Shown here in pieces: positions 23,399-34,512 of a stretch of DNA of 64,000 bases. Position 1 is the first letter of the stretch. Each line of letters starts with the position of its first letter. Source of the stretch: Dipteronia dyeriana (Eukaryota > Streptophyta > Magnoliopsida > Sapindales > Sapindaceae); the NCBI GenBank assembly GCA_032871835.1, contig CM065299.1, positions 42,668,706 to 42,732,705 of the forward strand. Direction: 5' to 3'. A model generated the notes under the pieces. It made no database searches, had not been told where the DNA came from, and saw only the letters and a list, made by a program, of their open reading frames with translations. The translations under genes were made by a program, and so were the position numbers.

Positions 23399-23690
23399 AG
23401 GAAGTCTTGACAATAGGTGTGAGACCTATGGTGTTTAGCAAGAAGTCTTGGCAAGTGGTGTGAAGCCTTGGATTATCGAGCAAGGAAGTCTTGGCTAGGG
23501 TCGGGAGGATCCGGATAGTCGAGCAAGAAGTCTTGCCTAGAGTTGGGAGAACTCGGATAGGTGAGCAAGGAAGTCTTGACTAGAGTCTTGAGGACTTAGT
23601 TGAGCAAGAAGTTTTGCCTTGGGTCTTGAGGATTCTAATAAGGTGAGCAAGGAAGTCTTGACAAGAGGTGTGAAGTCTCGGATTGTTGAG
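23399..23690 (+). repeat. LTR minisatellite in B3
   Basis: Five to six units of about 55-60 bp with the core GAGCAAGGAAGTCTTG and a variable CGGATAG part; the plus-strand counterpart of the array at 16800-17110. Confidence 0.8.
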
Positions 23691-24239
23691 GATTACGGCG
23701 ACATCTTCATGAGTAGGATAGGAGGGTAGTTTCTAGATGAAGGGGTCACTTGAGAGATTGTACTTGTCTTATCTACTAGTGGATTTTGTTTGTCAGTGGC
23801 TGCTAGCCCATGGATGTTTCCTTTTTGGAGGTTTACCACGTTATATTTTGTGTCAACTTTTCTCTATCCCTAACTCTCTAGTATTTGTATTTGTTATTCG
23901 AATACTATGGATAAAACTCTTTATGTAAGTTGACTTCCTTATACAATATTGTTTGTGTATGTTAGATAACTTTGTATCTTGTGATATTTCATTCAAGTTG
24001 TAAAGTATCACATTGTAATATTCTAAGTACAACTTATGGAATTTTATCTACATTGAATATATTTGTTCATAAGATACATTGATTCTTGTTGTATGTTTTG
24101 TAGACTAAGAGCGGAGTTTTGAGCATAATGAATATATTGTTTTCTCATAACAATCATGTTGAATATTAATTTGTATGATTATCAAGGTTTTGTCACTAGT
24201 CTCAAAAGATTTGTTAAAAATGAGAGACAACCTATTCAA

Positions 24240-24264
24240 CCCCCCCCCCCCCCCCCCCCCCCCC
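24240..24264 (+). repeat. 25-base cytosine homopolymer
   Basis: An uninterrupted C run at the place where other B, C, E and F LTRs have only 5-12 C in the motif CTATTCA(C)nTCTAGG. Either true slippage expansion or a sequencing/assembly uncertainty. Confidence 0.85.
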
Positions 24265-24302
24265 TCTAGGTTGTTTAGTATAACCTTGTACATATTCTTT
24301 CA

Positions 24303-25179
24303 GCAAACTTTATTGCCTTTACAATATCTCATAATGGCAAGGAAGTTGTGAGTGATAAGGAAGAATTTGATGACTCTAGTGATGAGAGTACCTCTTCTAA
24401 CTCTAGGTTTGAGATTGAAGAGGAAATGGACTATGTATACTTCATAAAGTTTTTTGAAAAGTCTAGATTGAAAAAGAAGAAGGATATTCAAGAGTTGAAA
24501 AAGGAGAATCTAGAGTTGACTTTCAAGATAACTAACTTGATTGAGAAAGTAAAGAGTGGGAAAGGGTTAGAAGAGAGCTTGAAATTGGAGCTTATGATCA
24601 CTAAGAAGAGTGAAGAGAACTTGAAGATTGACCTTAGGGAAGCAAAAGAATTGGTTGGCAAGATGACATCCGGAACCGAGAAACTTGACAATATGCTATC
24701 ATATGGGAAGAGTCCTAGTGATAAAACGGGCTTAGGATATGTGGAATGCAAGGTTGCCATTTCCTTGAAGAAGACCATCTTTGTCAAAAGTCAAAAGGAT
24801 AAAGAGGTTAAAGATTCACACCAATAAATGAGATCAAATGAAGTCGGAGAATAATCAAAGCAAGCTCAAATGAATGCTCAAACAAAGTCTAAAGCTATAG
24901 CTCATCTACCAAAAGCTGGAACTCATCAAACAAGACCTAAACTTCGAATGAGCTCTCAAAGTTAACAAAAGATTTTTCACCCATAACCAAGAAGGGAAGC
25001 TAATTTGGCATAACCACAAAGAGTGTTTCAAAGAAGAGATTTGGCTCAACACCAAAGGACAACTCAAAGGAAAAGGGAAGTCTTCTATTCTTGCTCAAGG
25101 ATATGGTATGAATTCTTACTTTACTCCTATTTGTCATTATTGTGGTGTTGAAGGTCACATAAGACCGAATTGTTTTAAA
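24303..25179 (+). pseudogene. C1 gag, second part (coiled coil and second zinc finger)
   Basis: Continuation of gag after B3. The 24348-24827 stretch is open, rich in K and E with leucine spacing typical of a coiled coil, and matches the F1 ORF in SGTEKLDNMLSYGKSPSDK. After a broken glutamine-rich stretch (24830-25100) comes a second finger CHYCGVEGHIRPNC at 25132-25173. Two fingers with a coiled coil between them resemble the B and F Gags. Confidence 0.78.
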
Positions 25180-26946
25180 TTTATTAAGTTGTGTTGTTTT
25201 GAAAGCATGATTGAGAAGAATATGCTTAGAAGAGCCAAAATGCATGCACCTAGGAATTTTAGAGAAAATGAACCCATGGCTACTAGAAATAGTAATATTT
25301 CATCTAGGTGGACTAAAAAGGATAAATATTATTGTCATGTGGCTCAAGTAGCCTTGAAAGCCAACGCCATCAATACTTGGTACCTTGATAGTGAGTGTTC
25401 TAGGCACATGACTGGAAACAAGAGTTTCTTTGAAACTCTTATGATGGAGAATGGTGGATTTCTCACCTTTGGTGATGGTTCATGTAAGAAGGTTTTAGGA
25501 AAAGGAAACATATCCATTCCCGGTTTGCCCTCATTGCCTAATGCTCTTTATGTTGATGGCTTGCAATCCAATCTTATTAGCATATCACATTTAAGTGACG
25601 AAGGGCTTTCGATTATGTTTGGCAAAGTTGATTGCTCTATTCTAAGAGAAGATGGACAAGTTCTATTGAAAGGCAAGAGATCAAGTGACAATTGTTATTG
25701 TCTTTATTCCAATGGCATCTCTTGTAATTTGTGTAGTTGTGATCAAGTTGAATTATGGAATTAAAGGTTAGGTCCTATGAATTTTAAAGACTTGAAAGTT
25801 CTTGAGAGGTTGAATTTTGTGAGAGGCCTTCCTAAGTTTAGAAATAGGATTGAGAGAGTACGTGGACCATGTCAACAAGGAATGCAAACTAAGAGTGTGC
25901 ATAAAAAGGGTAAGTATCTTGTCACCAAGGAGCCACTAGAGCTTCTTCGTATGGACCTTATAGGTCCCATGCAAACCGTGAGTCTCGGTGGCAAGAGGTA
26001 CATCTTTGTATGTGTTGATGATTTTTCTAGATTTACATGGACCTACTTTCTTAGAAAAAAATCCGAAACTTTTGAAATTTTTAAAAAGCTTTTCGCTAAA
26101 ATTCAAAATGAGAAAGATTCTTATATAAAATGCATTAAGAGAATTAGGAGTGACCATGGGAGAGAATTTGAAAATATTTGCTTTGAAAATTGTTATGATA
26201 GTCTTGGAATCTCCCATGAGTTCTCGACTCCTCGAACTCCTTACAAAAATAGAGTTGTAGAAAGGAAGAATAGGGTCCTCTAAGAGATGGCTCGTGTGAT
26301 GTTGCTTATCAACAATGTTCCTAGGAATCTTTGGGCCGAGCTAGTGAATACAACATGTTATATAGGAAATATAGTGTTTTTAAGGCCCGGTACTAGGCAA
26401 ACCTCTTATGAATTTTGGAAAGGAAGGAAGCCAAATGTTAACTACTTCCACTCATTTGGAAGTTACATTCTAAATGATTGTGATCAACTTGGCAAGTTTG
26501 ATGCTAAAAGTGATAAGGGGATTTTCATTGGCTATGCCCTAAATAGTAAGGCCTATAGAGTTTTTTATTTGAAGCACAAAGTGTTATGGAATCATCCAAT
26601 GATCATATATGATTGTAGGCCTAAGGTTAGTAACCATGATGAGGAGATTAATATGGTTGATGAATCTCCCTTGGAGAAGATTGGTGAGACTTCAAGTGAT
26701 AAAAAGTCAAATCTTGAGAAAGAGGTTTCTCAATCTCCTGATAGAGATTCTACTTTGGACTCTAAGGAACCTGCTCCTTGGATTAGACATATTCATAACA
26801 AGAGTGACATCATTGGAGATGGGAATGAAGGTGTTAGGACTATGCATCAATTAGCAAATCAAATTAGCTATACTTGCTACACCTCTAAAATTGAACCCCA
26901 AAAGGTTGATGAAGCTTTAAATGATGAGTTTTGGGTTGGTGCTATG
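25180..26946 (+). pseudogene. C1 protease and integrase
   Basis: Protease motif WYLDSECSRHMTG at about 25378; the active-site DSG is DSE here. GAG-pre-integrase follows (LWN*RLGPMNFKDLKVL) with a TAA at about 25762 in place of the glutamate codon seen in F1. Integrase core: RMDLIGPMQ (first D), VCVDDFSRFTWTYF, RSDHGREF (second D) and NRVVERKN (E) in 25777-26283, so the D,D-35-E set is complete. A TAA at 26281 and one at 26947 split the C-terminal part (26287-26946). Confidence 0.85.
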
Positions 26947-27655
26947 TAAGAAGAGCTAAATCAATTTGAAAGAAATGAGGTTTGGACTCTAGTTCCTAGG
27001 ACTAAGAACGCTAATTTGATATGCACCAAGTGGGTCTATAGGAATAAATCCGATGAGGATGGCAATATTGTATGGAACAAGGCTAGACTTGTAGCACAAG
27101 GGTACTCTCAAATTAAGGGTATCGACTTTGAGGAGACTTTTGCTCCCGTTGCCCGATTAGAGTCCATTAGGCTTCTTTTATCCATATCTTGTATGCACAA
27201 GTTTAAATTGCATCAAATGGATGTTTAGAGTGCCTTCCTCAATGGCTTCTTGTAAGATGAAGTGTTTGTTGAGCAACCCAAGGGGTTTGTTGATCCATAC
27301 CACCCCAATCATGTTTATCGTCTCAAAAAGGCTCTATATGGGTTGAAACAAGCACCAATGGCTTGTTATGAGCATCTCACTCTTTATCTTGTTGACAATG
27401 GCTACTCTAGAGGAAGTGTTGACAAGACTTTGTTCGTCAAGTGTACTAAAGATGAGCTATTCATAGCTCAAATTTATGTTGATGACATCGTTTTTGGTTC
27501 CACAAGCAACTTGAAAGTTAAACAATTTGTTGATGTCATGACTCATGAGTTTGAAATGAGCATGGTTGGTGAACTAAATTACTTCCTAGTTTGCAAATCA
27601 AGCAAATGCCAGATGCGATCTTCATATCCCAAGCTAAATATGCCAATAACCTAGT
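26947..27655 (+). pseudogene. C1 reverse transcriptase
   Basis: RVT_2-type RT. TKWVYRNKSDEDG and [30 protein letters not shown] appear in 27016-27228. Stops at about 27226 and 27253 interrupt the DVKSAFLNGFLKDEV segment. The open piece 27262-27654 holds [10 protein letters not shown] and the catalytic YVDD at 27475-27486. It loses the frame near 27590. Confidence 0.87.
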
Positions 27656-28405
27656 GAAGAAATTTGGCCTTGAGAATGCCAAACATTGTGACACACCTAT
27701 GAGTACCACATTGAAACTTAGCAAGGATGCTAGTGGAAAAAGTGTGGATCAAAGTCTATTTTGGGGCATGATAAGGAGCTTGCTATACTTGATGGCTAGT
27801 AGGCCCGATATAGTCTTTAGTATTGGTGTGCGTGCTAGGTATCAGGCCAATCCCAAGGAATCCCATATCTTCTCCATGAAGAGAATCATTCGATATGTGA
27901 ATGGGACATTCAACTATGGGATATGGTACTCGTTTGACACTAATGCTAGTTTAGTTGGCTCTAGTGATGAGATTGGACAGGTAATTGTATTGATAGAAAG
28001 AGTACATCGGGCGGTTGCTTCTTCCTAGGGAACAATCTTGTGTCATGGTTTTGTAAGAAGCAAAATTTCATATCATTATCCACAGCTGAGGCCTAGTATG
28101 TAGTCGATGGGAGTGCTTGCACACAACTCCTTTGGATGAAGCAAATGCTTGTGGATTATGGCTTTGAGGAAGGTACTCTAACCCATTATTGTGATAACAT
28201 GAGTGCCATTAATATTTCAAAAAATCCTGTCCAACATTCTAGAACCAAGCATATTGACATTAGACATCATTTCATTAGAGAGCTAGTTGAGAGCAAACGC
28301 ATTGCACTTGAACATGTGGGAACAAATGATCAACTAGCGGAACCATTAGATTTAACTAAGTTTAAATCTCTTAGTTCGTCTATTGGGATTTATCATATGC
28401 ATTGA
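27591..28405 (+). pseudogene. C1 RT C-terminus and RNase H
   Basis: [17 protein letters not shown] and SRPDIVFSIGVRARYQANPKESH in 27591-28028, then a broken part near 28030-28135 and the C-terminal RNase H with THYCDNMSAINISKNPVQHSRTKHIDIRHHFIRE in 28136-28405. The usual TAEAEY motif survives only as TAEA followed by TAG near 28097. The frame ends at TGA 28403, close to where F1 and E1 3' regions also begin to align. Confidence 0.83.
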
Positions 28406-29566
28406 TGAGTTTTGGTGTTTGACCCATATGGGAAGCTTAAGCAAAGAGAGTGAACTTGCATTCTAATAAGAAAATAATTGTTCATTTTTATTCTCTTTAA
28501 TTATCTTCTTGAGTATCTTGGATGCATCTATTATTATATGACTTTTTATTCATTAAGTGTGTCTTTACCTTATTTGAAATGCTTGTCTCATTATATATAA
28601 ACATGTATTTTTGGTCTAGGAAATTTGATTGGGAAGTACATTTGATTGACCCAAAGTTTATCTCCACGTTTATGAAAACTTGATCTTGACATGCTTAAGT
28701 TGTTAAGCATGATGAATTTATTGAATGCTTAAAAATTTGATTGCAAATTTGTGTGAGAGTGACTTTTGAGACTTCAATCAATAAGGATATTATATCCTTT
28801 TCAAGGATTTCACAATCCAATAGTCTACTTCTCTCTACTTGTTTTACAAGGCTACTTTTATATGGGCATTTCACCCAGAAAAATTTAAAAGGGCACAATA
28901 GTCGCTCTTGTCTTGTTTAACTTGTAAAGCTTGATAGTTGCTCATATTTTTTGTTCAACTATATCTTGTTTTCCATTGACAAATTGGTGCAAATTGGTTT
29001 GACTTCTCTTGGAATCTCATGTGCTATTTTCCTTTGCCAAATACCATGCTTTTGGAAGTTGATGTTACATGTATTTCATTCAAGACAATCTTTTCACACA
29101 TGTTCCAATAAATAAAAATTCCATGAATTTCTTTCTCTTAATTAAATTGCATAAATTTGTTGTACATGATTATGCATTTACATTGCAAATATCTCTTTTT
29201 GCTAAAGCGTACCGGTTGGGAAATACTCCTTTGCCTATCTTGTGACAAAAATGGTGAGTAATGTTGGATTTATGGGGAGTTTGTGTCGCTTTTGCATGTA
29301 AGGGGAGAATGTCATTTTTATAGGGAGTTGACTTTGTGTTGTTAGCTTATGTGCATTGTTGATTGCATGTTACTTGTTTCTAATTCATGCAAATTGCACT
29401 TGTTTTTATTTATCTTAATCCCTCTCATACACTTGTCTTGGAAAGTGTAGTTCTTTATGTATCTCTTGTAATATAGAATGTATTTGTTGACCTCTTGTTG
29501 TTTCTTTTATTAAGAGGATACTTTGTGAGTGAGTAGTTTTGTCATGAAATAGCCAAAGGGGGAGAT
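28406..29566 (+). other. C1 3' untranslated region with purine tracts
   Basis: About 1.16 kb without a gene. It aligns in parts with the 3' regions of E1 (58835-60029) and F1 (34513-35752), for example AAGCAAAGAGAGTGAACTTGC at 28439. Purine tracts occur near 29274 and 29302, and the final one, GCCAAAGGGGGAGAT at 29552-29566, touches the LTR and primes plus-strand DNA synthesis. Confidence 0.78.
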
Positions 29567-29850
29567 TGTAAGTTCCTCGGTGTTTGATTGACTTATTTCA
29601 TTGTCAACCACATTTGGGGATCAATATGTAAGGGTAGTTTAGGGTATCATTGTTCGTAGCCAAGCTCAAGCATCAAAGGTAAAATCACTCGCTTAACTTT
29701 CATTGAAGAGGTATTAGTGCACACACACACTTAAGCATTTTAATTTAATTATCTTACATGCTTGTTTATTTGCCCTCTTGTGTGCATTGTGTGTCTTAAT
29801 TCTTGCTTGAGTGTTAAATGCATTTTTTGTGCCTTAAGACGAGGATTTTT

Positions 29851-30136
29851 TCCTCTGGTCCGTGGTTCAGACCGCTCACTGTGTAGTGCCTACGCCGCGG
29901 TCTACACAGCGGTGTTTACTAGAGGCTGCACACTGTGGCTACAGCAACCTGAGCTTGTTGCATGCACCGCGGTCTCCCAAGTAGAGTTTCATAGGCATTG
30001 CATGCTGTCCAGACAGCGGTCTGTACACTTGCATGCACAGCAGCCTACAGAGCGGTGTTGTCCAGGCGATGCACGCTCTATGTGCCGCGGTCTGGACACT
30101 TACCTGTACCGCGGTACAGCCAGCGGTCCTGATGGG
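29851..30136 (+). promoter_or_regulatory. GC-rich palindrome cluster in C1 LTR
   Basis: In an AT-rich LTR this block is GC-rich and repeats short palindromic motifs: CCGCGG at 29895, 29967, 30085 and 30109, with AGCGGT and GGTCTG variants between. It ends about 45 bp before the TATA run, as an enhancer or upstream promoter block would. Its role is inferred. Confidence 0.6.
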
Positions 30137-30180
30137 ATTTGGTTGCCTTCCGTCCAAAACGACGTCACTTTGTGTAGGGC

Positions 30181-30193
30181 AATATATATATAT
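30181..30193 (+). promoter_or_regulatory. TATA-type core promoter of C1 LTR
   Basis: The run ATATATATATATG follows GTGTAGGGCA. The E1 LTRs have TTTATATATG after GTGTAGGGCTTC at the same place (56104 and 61265), so the context is conserved between subfamilies. Confidence 0.6.
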
Positions 30194-31098
30194 GTTCTCT
30201 TATCTTCTCTTTGGTTTTCAAGAGTACAAGAAGCCATCTTTGTGTGACCTAGCTTTTCTAGAGAGAGAGGGACTCCCAAACACTTTATTTTACTTAACCC
30301 AACTTCATCTCATGATCATCTAGCTTCATTCTATGATCATCTAAGCACAGAGCATCATCTTTTTCTTGACTAGGTAACTTCTACATGCTCTAGACTTTAT
30401 AGGTTCATTACTAAGACATGTATACCTAGGGTTTTAGTCCTTATTGCATATTAAATGCTTGCTTGTATGTTTAATTGCTTTTATGACATGCTTGTTTTTT
30501 GATGGTTGGTTGAGAAGTATTGTTTTGTGATAGCTAGAATTTAGGACGGTTTTACCCTTCTAGCAAATTCTTCTCGCCTTTGCATTTAGAACATTGATAT
30601 ATAGGATTTGCTTTAATTGTCATTATTAATCCTAGATAACCATGAATGTCTTGACCTAGCATTTTTGCATGTAGAATATTCTCGCATATTCACTAAGGTT
30701 GCCATTATCTCTTCATTGTTGATAAAGCTTGTGGCTATGTGATTAGTGCACAAGGTTGGTGATCCAAAATCACTATTAAGGCCCGTTGGGTAGAGTGAAA
30801 GGGTTAGTAACTGAAGGGTTAGATGGGATGTCAACCAAGGTTGTAAACTTTCTCTCAATAGTGGATTTTGAGGATCGAGTGTGGCGCACTGAACAACCTG
30901 TGGTTTTTCCCATTTGGAGGGTTTCCACGTATAGATTGCATGTTGTTATTGTTTTATGTTTGTTGTCATTTATTTGAACACTTAGTAGAATGGGGTAGAA
31001 TTGATAATATTGATTAATTCGCAAAATTGGTAATCTATCGAATTAAAACCTATTCACCCCCCTCTAGGTTATAGACACACACTTTCTAGGGAATTTCA

Positions 31099-31280
31099 CT
31101 CCTCCATATGACTGCCCCTTCACCAAGTGTAAACACAGATCTTGAAGTTGATCTTCTTGAGTCAAAATCTGATTGGAAATCAGAATCTGTATATCCAACG
31201 GGAATTAGATCCCCTCTAGAATATACAATCATATAACCTCTCGTTCTCCTGAGATATTTGAAAATATGCATGACTGCCGT
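31099..31280 (-). pseudogene. A2 RNase H, N-terminal part
   Basis: Reads GYTDSDFQSDFDSRRSTS as in A1, then is cut by C1 immediately after the RNase H segment AVIWRS. The rest of the domain is missing. Confidence 0.8.
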
Positions 31281-32144
31281 TCAGTGATCAGGACCAGGTT
31301 TCGATTGAAACCTACTAACTATGCCAACAACAAAACAAATATCTGGTCTAGTGCAGAGCATTGCATACATCAGACTTCCAAATGCCGAGGCATATGGAAC
31401 CCTACTTAAGAATTGCTCTTCATGCTCATTCTTAGGAACTTGTTCCTTAGAAAGTTTGATTCCATGTCTGAAAGGTATCGTACCTTTCTTGGAATCTTGC
31501 ATGGAGTACCTAGACACGATTTTATCTATGTATGAAGCCTGGGATATTGTAATCGTTATATTCTTTCTATCCCCTATGACTTGGATACCAAGAATATAAC
31601 TTGTTTCTCCTACGTCCTTCATATCAAATTATTTTGCTAACCATTCTTTTACTGATGTCAATACACCTACATCGTTTCCGATGAGTAGTATATCATCAAC
31701 GTAAAAAACTAGGAAAACCAACTTGTCACCTTTAATCCTTTTGTATACACAGGATTTATCAAGGTTTTGTATAAATCTAAAACTTTTCACGGCTTGATCG
31801 AACCTATTGTTCCAGGATCTGGATGTTTGCTTCAATCCATATATGGATCTTTGCAACTTGCATACTCTTTCCTTTTGGACTTTTTCAGTGAATCCTTCTG
31901 GTTGCTTCATATAGATGCTTTCGTCAAGACTTCAATTAATGAAAGCTGTCGTGATGTCCACTTGCCAAATCTCTAGGTCTAGAGATGTTGCAATGGATAA
32001 GAGTTTTCTATTGGATTTAAGCATGGCCATAGGAGATAATGTTTCATCATAATTCATACCTTCCTTTTATGTGTAACCTTTAGCTACCAATCTAGCTTTA
32101 AAGGTTTCCACCTTTCCATCCATTCCTCTCTTCCTCTTGTATAC
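31281..32144 (-). pseudogene. A2 reverse transcriptase
   Basis: RVT_2 fragments. 31629-31910 holds SIYGLKQTSRSWN and the catalytic YVDD of YVDDILLIGND; 31281-31622 holds MKDVGETSYILGIQVI and the C-terminal RPDICFVVGIVSRFQSK. A frame break near 31625 and stops between 31911 and 32144 disable it. Confidence 0.85.
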
Positions 32145-33068
32145 CTACTTGCACCCGATGGGTTTTATACCTTTAGGCAAGTCTACAAGAGACCAAACTT
32201 TGTTTATGAACATAGATTCAACTTCGGATTGCATTGCATTTTGCCAATGGTGACAATCAATATCTTCCATTATTTTCATGTACGTATAGGGATCAACAAT
32301 GTCAGAGAGATTCTCTACAGATTCTCCTAGACCGATGCATCTCTCGGGTTGTCTACTATACCTCCCACTACGACGAGATATGGTAGATTGTTGATCTTGT
32401 GTTGGTGTGGAACTTTCAATTAGGCTTTGTTGTGAAACCTCTTGTTGAATTGTATCTCCTGAAAGCTCATTCAAGACAATTCTACTTTTAGGCACAAAAT
32501 TATTCATATAGTTCTCTTCTAGAAATTTAGCATTTGTCGAAATAAATACTTTAAGATCTTAAGGATTGTAGAAATAATATCCTTTTGTTCCTTTTGGATA
32601 CCCTACAAATATGCATGTTTCTGAACGGGACTCCATTTTTTCTGTCTTTCCTTTTAACTCATGCACAGGACATCCAAATATCCTTTAGTGTTGTAAACTA
32701 GGCTTTCACCCGGTCCATAACTCATGTAGTGTTTTAGAAACCGATTTAGATGGTACATCGTTTAGAATGTACATAGCGGTTTGTAAAGCATATCCCCAAA
32801 AAGATTTAGGATGTGTTGAATAACTTAACATAGACCTAACAATGTCCGAAAGAGTTTTATTTCTCCATTCCACCACCCTATTTTGTTGAGGTGTACCTGG
32901 TGCTGAAAAATAAGAAATTATCCTATTGTCAATAAGATATTGCCGAAACTCACCAGATAAATATTCTCCACTATGATCAAACCTCAATATTTTTATCCGT
33001 TTCTCAAACAGATTTTCCACTTCAGCTTTAAATGCTTTTAACATGTCAGAAGCATCTGACTTATGTCT
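32145..33068 (-). pseudogene. A2 integrase C-terminal half and linker
   Basis: 32706-33044 is open and has LRFDHSGEY (second catalytic D) and QQNRVVEWRN (E), followed by [18 protein letters not shown]. This shows what A1 lost through its frameshift. 32145-32507 covers the linker up to KGIKPIGCK. The first catalytic aspartate lies in the piece beyond F1, at about 53400. Confidence 0.85.
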
Positions 33069-34512
33069 TGAAACAAATATTATGGTGTGTTTAAGAACAA
33101 TCTAAAGGGGTTGAATAGATTTTAAACAATTTTACCCAATTTTCATTAATGGTCAAGTTGATGAAAATACCCCTAACTAGTTACAATAATATCACAAGTG
33201 TAATAAGTGCAGAAATAGTAAAGACACTTGAGATATACGTGAAAACCCTCCAAATGAAAAAAAACCACAGACTGTTAAGTGCGCTGCACTTGAACCTCTA
33301 ATCCACTAATGGTAAAGGAATTACAACCTAATCCCGGTTTATAATCCACCACCACTACCTAATCCTGGTATAAGTGAACCTAGTCCATCTTGCTTGTGAC
33401 TTAAGCTACCTAATCCCGGAAGCAACACGAGTCTTACTTCTCAATGAAGAGATAAAATGGCCAATGTGAATATATGATGACATTCAAAGAACAAACAAGG
33501 CTAGGGAACCTCATATGCTTATCTAGGATGATGAGATGGCAATTAATGCAATCCTAGATATCAAGAGCTAAATGACATGTTCATAAAGCATAGCTAAACA
33601 TAGATCAAACAATCCTTTGAATCTATCACAATACAACACTCAATCATGTCATCACAACAATCTCTATTTTGTATCTAGAATATATTCTAAGAGCATACAA
33701 ATGATGAAAGAGATGGCTTAGCAAGAAAAACACTTGACTTGTAAGAAGATAGTGAGAAACTTACCAAACAAGATGTGATGATGCAAAACTATCCATTAAT
33801 TCACTCTAAATGACCATAGATGATGCAAGATGATGCACAAAGAAATGCTTTGAGTGTTTAAAGATGAGTTCTTGCAAGATTTTCCTTTTGAAATATGTTC
33901 TAAGGAAAAGATATGTTATTCTGAACTCTTACATGACCTGAATAAAAAGAGTTATATATATATGAGTTTCAAGAAAAGTAAGGTCGTTTTGAAAAAAACT
34001 TTCCAGCTCCCGCTATATGCGCTGGTGAGTGGCGCTAATCAAGTAGCGCACCACCAGCGCACAACCTAAATTTTCAATAGGCGCTGGTGGAGTGGCACAG
34101 CTCAGTGGAGTATGACAAGCGACGATCCACTGATATGTTGCCCTGATGAGGCTGCGCTAGTTGAGTAGCGCACAACCTACTTTCTCCACACTTTCAACAA
34201 ATACTAGAGTTATAAAGATGCATACTATACTAATGCCTAACATGACATGGTACTTTAATCACATGATGCAAATAAATCAAGAAGAGTTATTCAATCATGA
34301 ATGCACACAAGTATAAACACACAACATATATAAATAAGAGTTATGCATGAATTTGTGAGTGTGTGCAGCTATCGCTTCAAAGCAAGTAAGCACAAGAATT
34401 TACCTTTGGTGCTTCTTCTCTTGAGGTCTTGAGAGCCTAAGCTACCCTTACATAAAACCCCAATATGTGGTTTTTTCATGAAATAAGCCAATCAATAAAT
34501 GAGAACTTTACA
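33069..34512 (-). repeat. F1 3' LTR
   Basis: Matches 51834-53302 with scattered differences. On the minus strand it starts TGTAAAGTTCTCA. It holds a GC-rich cluster of GCGCTGGTG/GTAGCGCAC inverted motifs at 34005-34180, just upstream (element sense) of a TATATATA run at 33956-33963. The U5 motif CTAAAGGGG-TTGAATAG near 33100 is decayed. Confidence 0.9.

Larger units (their letters stand above)
21447..24302 (+). mobile_element. B3: solo LTR of the B family
   Basis: 2856 bp from TGTTAGGCCT to ATTCTTTCA, flanked by the perfect duplication GCAAA (21442-21446 and 24303-24307). It matches B2 LTRs (2571 and 2543 bp) along its length in opposite orientation, including the U3 block with GATGGC repeats (22215-22310), a TATATATCTC run at 22351, the minisatellite and the terminal C-rich motif. 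With no internal region and intact duplications it is a product of LTR-LTR recombination. Open frames inside (such as 21785-22213) are not coding. Confidence 0.93.
20453..31098 (+). mobile_element. C1: Sirevirus-like copia element, 5' end missing
   Basis: Plus-strand element with gag, protease, integrase, RT, RNase H, a long 3' untranslated region, purine tract and a 1532-bp 3' LTR. The 5' LTR, leader and gag start are gone; the left edge is the D LTR. A B-family solo LTR interrupts gag. The 3' LTR ends at 31098 inside the RNase H gene of A2; CTCCT at 31099-31103 should be the target duplication, but the left copy is not found. Stops and frameshifts are scattered through pol. Confidence 0.85.
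29567..31098 (+). repeat. C1 3' LTR
   Basis: 1532 bp from TGTAAGTTCC to GAATTTCA. Its start resembles those of E1 and F1 LTRs (TGTAA...GATTGRCTTATTTCATG), and near the end it has CCTATTCACCCCCCTCTAGG at 31050-31069. The open frames at 29762-30247 and 30033-30323 come from the GC-rich block and are not genes. Confidence 0.88.

Noticed and set aside
29762..30247. 161-codon ORF, cysteine-rich
   Set aside because: It spans the GC-rich palindrome cluster and TATA run of the C1 LTR and overlaps another frame (30033-30323); neither is kept in the E1 LTRs.
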